From Janibacter endophyticus (lineage in GTDB: Bacteria > Actinomycetota > Actinomycetes > Actinomycetales > Dermatophilaceae), in NCBI RefSeq assembly GCF_016888335.1, contig NZ_JAFEJG010000004.1, forward strand, positions 1,674,001 to 1,738,000: DNA of 64,000 nucleotides, given 5' to 3'. Each line of letters begins with the position of its first letter. The stretch's first letter is position 1. Position numbers and translations under genes: made by a program. The notes beneath the pieces are model-generated. The model was not told the origin of the DNA. It saw nothing but the letters and a program-made list of their open reading frames with translations, and searched no databases. This document shows positions 58,215-64,000 of the stretch, piece by piece.

Positions 58215-59663
58215 ATGACGGCAACGGACAAGGGCAGGTCGTATGACCTGGCAGTGATCGGGTCCGGTGGGGCGGCGTTCGCGGCCGCGATCCGCGCCAC
58301 CACCCTGGGCAAGCGGGTGGTGATGATCGAGCGCGGCACCATCGGCGGTACCTGCGTGAACACCGGGTGTGTGCCCTCCAAAGCCCTGCTCGCGGCCGCC
58401 GAGGCCCGCCACGTCACACTCGACGCCGCCCGGTTCCCCGGTCTGCCACTCCCCGACGCCCCACCGGTCGACATGCCCGCCATGGTCGCCGGCAAGGACA
58501 AGCTCGTCGGATCGCTGCGCAGCGAGAAGTACGCGGCCCTGGCCGCCGAGTACGGGTGGGCCCTCCACCCCGGCGAGGCCACCTTCGTCGGCACACCGAC
58601 TGAGCCGGCACTCCGCGTGACCGGCCCGGACGGCACGGCGGAAACCGTCCGGGCCGCGCACCACCTCATCGCTACCGGCTCCACGCCCTGGGCGCCGCCG
58701 GTCCCCGGCCTGCAGGAGGCCGGTTATCTGACCTCGACGACCGCGATGGAGCTGGACCACGTCCCGGAGTCGCTGCTGGTCATCGGCGGCGGCTACGTCG
58801 CCATGGAGCAGGCCCAGCTCTTCTCCCGCCTCGGTGCCCAGGTCACCATGCTCGTCCGCTCACGGCTGGCCTCCCACGAGGAACCCGAGGCCGCCACCGC
58901 CCTGGAAGAAATCCTCGCCGACGAAGGCATCGAGATCATCCGCGGCGCGGTGCCCACCGCGGTGCGCCGCGACCCGGCCACCGGCGAGGTCACGGTCACC
59001 GCCACCACCGCCGACGGCTCACACGAGCTCCGCGCGGCCGAGCTCCTCGTTGCCACCGGCCGCCGCCCGGTCACCGGCACGCTCGGCCTCGACACCATCG
59101 GCGTGCGCGCCGGCAAGCGCGGCGAGGTCATCATCGACAGCCACCTGCGCACCACGAACCCGCGGATCTGGGCCGCGGGTGACGTCACCGCCCACCCGCA
59201 GTTCGTGTACGTCGCCGCGGCCCACGGCGCCCTGGTCGCCGACAACGCCCTCACCGGAGCCGGCCGGGAGGTCGACTACCGCCACCTGCCCCGGGTCGTG
59301 TTCACCAGCCCCGCCCTGGCCTCCGTCGGAATGACCGACCAGCAGGCCCGCACTGCCGGGATCCGCTGCGACAGCCGCGTCCTGCCCCTGGCGCACGTCC
59401 CGCGCGCCATCGTCAACCGTGACACCCGCGGGCTCATCAAGATCGTCACCGACGGCGACACCGGCCGCATCATCGGCATCACCGCCCTCGCCCAGGACGC
59501 CGGTGACCTCGCCGCCGCCGGCGTCTACATCCTCGAGGCCGGCATGACCACCGACCAGGTCGCCAACCTCTGGAGCCCCTACCTGACCATGGCCGAAGGC
59601 CTCAAACTCACCGCCCAAACCTTCACCACCGACATCACCAAACTCTCCTGCTGCGCAGCATGA
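58215..59663 (+). CDS. merA: Mercuric reductase (no N-terminal HMA domain)
   Basis: A 482-residue flavoprotein disulfide reductase reducing Hg(II) to Hg(0). FAD motif AVIGSGGAAFAAAIRA, redox disulfide GTCVNTGCVPSKAL (about residues 45-55), NADPH domain VIGGGYVAMEQAQ, dimer domain, and the mercury-specific C-terminal SCCAA vicinal cysteines. GGAGG precedes the ATG by four bases. Lacking NmerA, it is the short form. merB, merT and merP are not next to it. Confidence 0.95.
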   Translation: MTATDKGRSYDLAVIGSGGAAFAAAIRATTLGKRVVMIERGTIGGTCVNTGCVPSKALLAAAEARHVTLDAARFPGLPLPDAPPVDMPAMVAGKDKLVGSLRSEKYAALAAEYGWALHPGEATFVGTPTEPALRVTGPDGTAETVRAAHHLIATGSTPWAPPVPGLQEAGYLTSTTAMELDHVPESLLVIGGGYVAMEQAQLFSRLGAQVTMLVRSRLASHEEPEAATALEEILADEGIEIIRGAVPTAVRRDPATGEVTVTATTADGSHELRAAELLVATGRRPVTGTLGLDTIGVRAGKRGEVIIDSHLRTTNPRIWAAGDVTAHPQFVYVAAAHGALVADNALTGAGREVDYRHLPRVVFTSPALASVGMTDQQARTAGIRCDSRVLPLAHVPRAIVNRDTRGLIKIVTDGDTGRIIGITALAQDAGDLAAAGVYILEAGMTTDQVANLWSPYLTMAEGLKLTAQTFTTDITKLSCCAA

Positions 59664-59729
59664 ACCCGCACAGGGATCCCTATACCGGAGCGTCGAGCCT
59701 GGCGACCTCTCTCGTTCGCTTTGGCTCCG

Positions 59730-60326
59730 TCAGAGACCGAACGCTCCTCCGCTGACGAGGATGACGATGCCGAGGCCGATCAGGACGATGGGGAACAGGA
59801 TGTGTTCCCAGCGCTCGAGGACTTCAGCGATCGGCGGCCGGGTGGCAACGAACTTGGCGACTACGACCAGGACCGCGACGAGCGCGAGGAAGACGAGGCA
59901 GTAGGCGACCACTGCGATGGGTTCCACGCTGAGGAAGACGGGGACATAGACGCCGATGTTGTCTCCGCCGTTGGCGAAGGTGACTCCTGCGACGGTCCAC
60001 GCGCTGACCTTCGTGCCCGTGACCTTGGCGTCATCGTCGTCATCGTCTCCGCGCCAGGCTTGCCATGCAGCCCAGAGACCGAGGGCCAGGGGGATGAGCC
60101 CGAAGTACGGGATAGCTGCTGAGGGCAGGAATGCTCCGGCTCCGATAGTCACCAGCACAGCGGCACCGAGGATGCAGGCGAACCCCACGTACTGGCCGAC
60201 CAAGATGCGGGTGGTCGTCCCGCGTTGGCCCGCGCCGCGGGCGAAGAACAAGGAGAGCACGATGATGTCGTCGATGTTGGTCGCGATGAACAGGCCGATT
60301 GCCTGCAGGACCGCAGCCAGGATCAC
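59730..60326 (-). CDS. cadD: CadD family cadmium resistance transporter
   Basis: A 198-residue membrane protein of the CadD family: VILAAVLQAIGLFIATNIDDIIVLSLFFARG, QYVGFACILGAAVLVTIGAGAFL, NGGDNIGVYVPVFLS and a last span IVLIGLGIVILVSGGAF. It starts at a GTG (60326) overlapping the CmtR stop, so it is co-transcribed with the Cd/Pb sensor. It converges on merA. Confidence 0.9.
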   Translation of the reverse strand: MILAAVLQAIGLFIATNIDDIIVLSLFFARGAGQRGTTTRILVGQYVGFACILGAAVLVTIGAGAFLPSAAIPYFGLIPLALGLWAAWQAWRGDDDDDDAKVTGTKVSAWTVAGVTFANGGDNIGVYVPVFLSVEPIAVVAYCLVFLALVAVLVVVAKFVATRPPIAEVLERWEHILFPIVLIGLGIVILVSGGAFGL

Positions 60327-60682
60327 GCGCCCGCCTCTGCTGCGTCGCATCCGTGCACCGAGCAGGCAGGATCGATGCACGGGGCGTTCTCGTCAACCGC
60401 GAGGGTGACGTCAACCAGGGCGGTCAGCGCCTGCGTCAGGTGGGGATCGGCGATCTCGTAGCGCGTCTTGCGGCCCTCGGGTTCGGCAGCAACGATGCCG
60501 CAGTCGCGCAGGCACGCCAGATGATTGGACACGTTGGAGCGGGTGAGGTCCAGATCGCGGGCCAGCTCTGCCGGGTAGGCCGGCCGGTCGAGCAGCGTCA
60601 GGATGATCCGGGACCTGGTCGGGTCGGCCAGCGCGCGGCCCAACCGGTTCATCACGTCCAGGCGAGAAGCAATGGTCAGCAT
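60323..60682 (-). CDS. cmtR: CmtR-type Cd(II)/Pb(II)-sensing ArsR repressor
   Basis: A 119-residue ArsR protein: NRLGRALADPTRSRIILTLLDRPAYPAELARDLDLTRSNVSNHLACLRDCGIV. Its cysteines fall at residues 57, 61 and 102, the same numbers as the Cd/Pb ligands of M. tuberculosis CmtR. A C-terminal cysteine-rich tail (CIDPACSVHGC) follows. It overlaps cadD. On the minus strand a TATAGT -10 box (60690-60695) lies eight bases before the ATG, so the transcript is probably leaderless. Confidence 0.93.
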   Translation of the reverse strand: MLTIASRLDVMNRLGRALADPTRSRIILTLLDRPAYPAELARDLDLTRSNVSNHLACLRDCGIVAAEPEGRKTRYEIADPHLTQALTALVDVTLAVDENAPCIDPACSVHGCDAAEAGA

Positions 60683-60683
60683 G

Positions 60684-60700
60684 CGCTGAACTATACAGCG
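60684..60700 (-). promoter_or_regulatory. cmtR promoter and dyad
   Basis: CGCTG (60684-60688) and CAGCG (60696-60700) flank a seven-base spacer containing TATAGT (minus strand, 60690-60695). The dyad overlapping the -10 is a good candidate CmtR site for autoregulation. Confidence 0.6.
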
Positions 60701-61034
60701 AGGACTGAAGTGGTTTTACGCAGCCCGGAGTCGCTAAGCGTGCGAACGAGGCTGTGTCAGTTGGGGATCGACCCACGGGACGATTCGCCCGATCATCAGG
60801 GAACTCACGAAGCGGCGACAGAACCCCGCCACATAACGGCCAAGGCCACACCCACGAGGAGCAGACTTGCAGAATCAACACGCTCGGACCGGCACCTGCT
60901 CGGAAACGTTCGTATTCGAGCAGCCTCGTCGAGTCTCGCCAGACGGCCCAAAATCCGGCTCGAAACTGATGGCTCAGAAGTAGAGTGACCCGAAAGCCGT
61001 GGTCACTGAGACACCTTCCCGGGGTGCAGACCCT
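60701..61034. other. Gene-free stretch with right repeat copy
   Basis: About 330 bp holding the cmtR -35 region, the second 61-bp repeat copy (60853-60913) and then DNA up to the IS3 left end. No frame with coding character is visible; short minus-strand frames through the repeat are not convincing. Confidence 0.4.
60853..60913. repeat. 61-bp direct repeat, right copy
   Basis: Identical to 57112-57172 in the same orientation. With the left copy it brackets merR-merA and cmtR-cadD. Confidence 0.85.
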
Positions 61035-61061
61035 GGGCCTTACCCCCGGATCTTGGACACG
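61035..61061. repeat. IS3 left inverted repeat
   Basis: Begins GGGCCTTACC and ends TTGGACACG; matches the right end with two substitutions and one extra C. Confidence 0.8.
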
Positions 61062-61069
61062 GGGTGTGA

Positions 61070-61966
61070 TTACGCGGCGGTTGGCAGCGTAGCGGCCCGG
61101 CGGGCCTCGTAGGTGGACGGGGAGAGGTAGCCGCACCAGCTGTGACGGCGGCGGGTGTTGTAGCGGACGAGCCATCTGAAGACCTGCCGGCGGCAGGTCA
61201 GCTCGTCGGGCCAGCAGGCGGTGTCTTGGAGGACCTCGCGCTTCATCGTGGCGTTGAACGACTCCGCGAGTGCGTTGTCGGCCGACGAGCCGCCGGCGTC
61301 CATCGACTGGGTGACGCCGAACTTCTTGCAGAGCTGGGCGTAGGCCTTGGAGCAGTAGACCGACCCGTGGTCGCTGTGGAAGATCGCGCCCTTGAGGCTG
61401 TCTCGGGTCGCGGCCGCGACGTTCAACGCTTCCTCGACGAGTTCGGTGCGCATGTGGTAGGCGATCGCCCAGCCGGCGAGCCGTCGGGAGTAGCAGTCGA
61501 TCACGGTCGCCAGGTACAGGTTCGTCCCGTCCGCGAGCGGGAGGTAGGTGATGTCGCCGACGTAGCGCCGGTTGGGGCGCTCGGCGGTGAAGTCGCGCTG
61601 GAGCAGGTCGGGGTACTTCTGCCCCGACGGCTCGGGGATCGTGGTCCGCACCTGCCGCCTCTTCACATAGCCACGGATGCCCTCGGCCCGCATCACCCGC
61701 GCGACGCGCTTGTGGTTGACCCGCTCACCGGCAGGGGTGTTGTCGTTGAGCTCGGCGGTGATCCGCGGCGCACCGCAAGTGTTGTCCTCGGCGTGGACGG
61801 CCCTGATCCGCTCCACGAGCTCGGCATCGGCCCGAGCTCGCCCTTCGCGTGCCGGGGCTGCCTTGAGCCAGGCGTAGTAGGAGGAGCGCTCGATCTCGAC
61901 GAGCTCGCACAGTCGCTTCACCTCGAAGGTGGCGGAGTTGTCGGCGACGAACTGGATGCGACTCAC
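61070..61966 (-). CDS. IS3-family transposase OrfB (DDE)
   Basis: A 298-residue integrase-core transposase: RLCELVEIERSSYYAWLK, AEDNTCGAPRITAEL, then the catalytic acids in YVGDITYLPLADG, FHSDHGSVYCSKAY and NALAESFNATMKREVL. The GTG start at 61966 overlaps the OrfA stop (GTGA). It is unclear whether it is also made as an OrfAB fusion; no A-rich slippery run is present at the overlap. All three acidic residues are intact, so it may be active. Confidence 0.94.
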   Translation of the reverse strand: MSRIQFVADNSATFEVKRLCELVEIERSSYYAWLKAAPAREGRARADAELVERIRAVHAEDNTCGAPRITAELNDNTPAGERVNHKRVARVMRAEGIRGYVKRRQVRTTIPEPSGQKYPDLLQRDFTAERPNRRYVGDITYLPLADGTNLYLATVIDCYSRRLAGWAIAYHMRTELVEEALNVAAATRDSLKGAIFHSDHGSVYCSKAYAQLCKKFGVTQSMDAGGSSADNALAESFNATMKREVLQDTACWPDELTCRRQVFRWLVRYNTRRRHSWCGYLSPSTYEARRAATLPTAA

Positions 61967-62331
61967 CAGCGCGTCTCCCCGGCGAAATACTTGGCCGCCC
62001 GCTGCAGGATCTCCCGCTCGGTGGTGAGCTTGGTGGTCTCGGCCCGCAGCGCCGCGTTCTCGGCCTCCAGTCGGTCGATCTTCTGCTCCGGCGTCTCACC
62101 TTCGGGCGCCGAGGAGTTCCTCTTCGACGGCCTGGACTGCAGTGGGCTGGAGGTCAACGTCCCGTCAGCAGCGGTCTTCTTGCCGGTCCCGTAGACCTCG
62201 AGCCAACCCCGCAGCGTGCCACGCACGATGCCGAGGTCCTCGGCGATGCCGCGGACCGTGGCACCCGGGGTGGACTCGTACAAGTCGACGGCCTGACGAC
62301 GGAACTCCTCGGAATAGTTCTTCCTAGCCAT
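61963..62331 (-). CDS. IS3-family transposase OrfA (helix-turn-helix)
   Basis: A 122-residue OrfA: MARKNYSEEFRRQAVDLYESTPGATVRGIAEDLGIVRGTLRGWLEVYG forms the IS3 HTH, followed by a coiled-coil leucine-zipper-like end (QKIDRLEAENAALRAETTKLTTEREILQRAAKYFAGE). Intact. Confidence 0.92.
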   Translation of the reverse strand: MARKNYSEEFRRQAVDLYESTPGATVRGIAEDLGIVRGTLRGWLEVYGTGKKTAADGTLTSSPLQSRPSKRNSSAPEGETPEQKIDRLEAENAALRAETTKLTTEREILQRAAKYFAGETRW

Positions 62332-62377
62332 GATTCTCGGATCATCTCGCTTCCCCAGCACCACGTGCTGGATTCAG

Positions 62378-62403
62378 CGTGTCCAAGAACCGGGGTCAGG
62401 CCC
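62378..62403. repeat. IS3 right inverted repeat
   Basis: Plus-strand CGTGTCCAAGAACCGGGGTC and AGGCCC; reverse complement of the left end apart from two substitutions and one base. Confidence 0.8.
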
Positions 62404-62406
62404 CCC

Positions 62407-62566
62407 TCAGTTGACCGGCGTGTGGAGCCCGGGGTCCATCGGCCAACCGATGTCGTGGTGCTTCAACTCGCGGACCGGTCGCGCGTCCTTCCTACTCCAG
62501 TGACTTCCCGCCGAATCGGTGAACCTGAGACGGACCGAGAGGTCGAGGCCAGCCACACTAAACCCC
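62407..62566 (-). pseudogene. C-terminal gene remnant beside the IS
   Basis: Minus-strand frame reading LDLSVRLRFTDSAGSHWSRKDARPVRELKHHDIGWPMDPGLHTPVN and then stop. It has coding character but no start; it looks like the last 45-50 residues of a protein cut off upstream. Family unknown. Confidence 0.45.
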
Positions 62567-62731
62567 CGACATTGTCGCTGTGACAACGTGAGTGTCTCCC
62601 GACGATAGCGCGGCCCCCGACCGTCTCGTCCGAATCGGCACAGAGCCGATCCGGTGCAGGCGCGATTCCTCGGTGCCGCCCACGACCGCGCTCTACGGGC
62701 TAGGCTCGGAGCGCCGGGGAGGGAGGCACGG
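62567..62731. promoter_or_regulatory. Promoter region of the ion channel gene
   Basis: Contains TTGTC-GCTGT-GACAA (62573-62587), a short perfect dyad, and GGGAGG before the GTG at 62732. Otherwise no recognised feature. Confidence 0.35.
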
Positions 62732-63595
62732 GTGAGCTTGGTCTGGGTGATCGTGGGGCTGGTGGCTATGGCCGCGGTGCTGGTCGACATGTTCCAAACC
62801 CTGCTGTACCCGAGCGGTGACGGCTGGCTGAGCGCCCCATTCATGCGCCTCATCTGGAGGGCCTCGAAGAGACTCGGACATCCGCTGGGATCGGCGACGG
62901 GACCGTTGGCCATGGTGTCCTCCATCGCCTTGTGGGTGGTCCTGATGGTGACGGCCGGGGCGTTGATCTACGTCCCGTACGTTCCCGACGGCTTCCTCTA
63001 CTCGCCAGGGATCGACCCCTCGCGGTACCCGGACTTCGCCGAAGCCCTGTACCTCTCGCTCGTGTCCATCGCGACGCTCGGGTTCGGCGACGTGGTCGGC
63101 ACCGGTCCCTGGCTACGGTTCGCACCGCCCCTTGAAGCGCTCGCCGGGTTCGCCCTGCTGACCGCCGCCCTCACGTGGTTCTCCCAGATCGAGGGACCGC
63201 TCGTCCGCCGCCGGGCCTTGGCGATGGAGCTGCGCACGCTCGCCGAGACGGACGCGGCCGGCCACCTCGTCGATTGGCACCCGTCAGCTGCACACGCCAC
63301 GCTGAGCGGCCTTGCGCGCAGCATCCTGGAGGTCCGCACCGACTTCGCCCACCACACGGAGCAGTTCTACTTCCAGGAGACCGAGCCGAACATGGCGCTC
63401 TCGCTCCAACTCGACCAGGCCCTCGCGCTACGGGACGCCGCGTTGGCCGCGCAGGACGTTTCCGTGCGCGACGGCGGTCAGCAGCTGCGCGTGGCGCTGG
63501 AGGAGTTCGCCCACCTCCTAGCCAGCGAATTCGTCGACACCGACGGCGCGGTCGCCTCTACGCTCGACGCCTACCGCACGGAGCACAGCCGCTGA
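62732..63595 (+). CDS. Potassium-channel family protein
   Basis: A 287-residue two-pore-type ion channel protein: N-terminal span VSLVWVIVGLVAMAAVLVDMFQTL, second span MVSSIALWVVLMVTAGALIYVPYV, pore and filter SIATLGFGDVVG (variant of TVGYGD), and a third span PLEALAGFALLTAALTWF. A cytosolic helical tail (residues 170-287) is of unknown role. The GTG at 62732 has GGGAGG about six bases upstream. Confidence 0.85.
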   Translation: MSLVWVIVGLVAMAAVLVDMFQTLLYPSGDGWLSAPFMRLIWRASKRLGHPLGSATGPLAMVSSIALWVVLMVTAGALIYVPYVPDGFLYSPGIDPSRYPDFAEALYLSLVSIATLGFGDVVGTGPWLRFAPPLEALAGFALLTAALTWFSQIEGPLVRRRALAMELRTLAETDAAGHLVDWHPSAAHATLSGLARSILEVRTDFAHHTEQFYFQETEPNMALSLQLDQALALRDAALAAQDVSVRDGGQQLRVALEEFAHLLASEFVDTDGAVASTLDAYRTEHSR

Positions 63596-63635
63596 TCAGT
63601 CCGAGCGAGGGTTCGGCCGCGCTAGATTTCTCGGT

Positions 63636-64000
63636 ATGAATCTCCTCGACGTGGGCCGAATCGTGCTCGGTCTCGTCCTTCTGGTGGGCGGCGGCGAACT
63701 GCTGGTCCGCGGCGCCTCCGATCTGGCGAAACGCGCGGGGATCAGCTCGCTGGTGGTGGGCCTCACGGTAGTCGCCCTGGCAACCTCTGCACCTGAGCTC
63801 GCCGTCAGCGTCGGCGCGACCCTGAACGGTCAACCCGACCTGGCGGTCGGCAACGTCGTCGGATCCAACATCGTCAACATTCTGGTCATCCTGGGTCTGT
63901 CGGCCCTGGTGCTGCCACTCGCCGTGCGCCAGCAGTTGGTACGCCTCGATGTGCCGGTGATGGTGGGCATGACTGTGGTACTCCTGTTGGTGTCGCTCGA
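63636..64000 (+). CDS. Na+/Ca2+ exchanger family protein (partial)
   Basis: The frame runs off the window end after 121 codons. MNLLDVGRIVLGLVLLVGGGELLVRGASDLAKRAGISSLVVGLTVVALATSAPELAVSVGATLNGQPDLAVGNVVGSNIVNILVILGLSAL carries the alpha-1 repeat (ATSAPE) and GSNI of the YrbG/CaCA family. Forty bases after the channel gene, so the two may be co-transcribed. Confidence 0.92.
   Translation, partial: MNLLDVGRIVLGLVLLVGGGELLVRGASDLAKRAGISSLVVGLTVVALATSAPELAVSVGATLNGQPDLAVGNVVGSNIVNILVILGLSALVLPLAVRQQLVRLDVPVMVGMTVVLLLVSL

Larger units (their letters stand above)
61035..62403 (-). mobile_element. IS3-family insertion sequence, complete
   Basis: 1369 bp with imperfect terminal inverted repeats (left GGGCCTTACCCCCGGATCTT..., right, reverse complement, GGGCCTGACCCC-GGTTCTT...), two overlapping transposase frames read leftward, and CCCT directly outside both ends (61031-61034 and 62404-62407) as target duplication. 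Length and two-frame layout fit IS3. It lies to the right of the metal-resistance genes. Confidence 0.88.

Overview
The window is high-GC chromosomal DNA from an actinobacterium. Four things point there: a GlnR box of the actinobacterial form in front of glnA, a mycobacterial/Bacillus-type LexA box in front of a DUF222-HNH (13E12 family) gene, actinobacterial families (DUF4191, MeaA/MeaB, LigB, TIGR03084), and frequent GTG/TTG starts. A member of the Micrococcales such as Intrasporangiaceae is a reasonable guess, but nothing here fixes the genus. I saw no rRNA, tRNA or CRISPR array.

Layout. 1-13.2 kb is core-like: kynurenine-pathway genes (kynU, kynA) separated by manA and a frameshifted multicopper oxidase, an SOS-boxed DUF222-HNH gene, small unknowns, and a divergon of an NrtR-like regulator with a YbjN/TY-Chap-type protein and an ADP-ribosylglycohydrolase fused to a dual-specificity phosphatase. 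13.2-23.2 kb is a defence island: a DUF262 protein divergent from a coupled SNF2 helicase - type III methyltransferase - type III restriction subunit operon, followed by a broken reading frame. 23.2-33 kb holds an HD hydrolase, a second TY-Chap-like protein with a small zinc-ribbon partner, two flavin/PNPOx or Ntn-type enzymes, a vapBC-yigZ operon, an orphan TacA-like antitoxin, a membrane-anchored EEP hydrolase and an ArsR-SulP pair.

33-44 kb is an acyclic-terpene or branched acyl-CoA catabolic locus: seven minus-strand genes, six of them overlapping by four bases (TIGR03084, AtuA, acyl-CoA dehydrogenase, acyl-CoA carboxylase beta and alpha, enoyl-CoA hydratase) and then TetR, diverging from a second acyl-CoA dehydrogenase and an SDR across a 26-bp operator-like palindrome. 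44-55.9 kb holds a MarR/ABC exporter divergon, meaB-meaA (ethylmalonyl-CoA mutase type), glnA, lipA and an ATP-dependent DNA ligase.

55.9-62.7 kb is mobile or accessory DNA: a truncated ParA plus partner, a hydrophobic heptad-repeat membrane protein, merR-merA and cmtR-cadD metal resistance genes between two identical 61-bp direct repeats, and a complete IS3-family element with inverted repeats and a 4-bp target duplication. The last 1.3 kb holds an ion channel and the start of a Na/Ca exchanger.

Three signals stand out. The octamer CGAAGGGG occurs about 55 times, in both orientations, through the core-like DNA but never in the defence island or the last 8.6 kb. A palindromic intergenic repeat family occurs between 43.0 and 46.4 kb. 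Three genes show single-base frame breaks, each consistent with one missing base.
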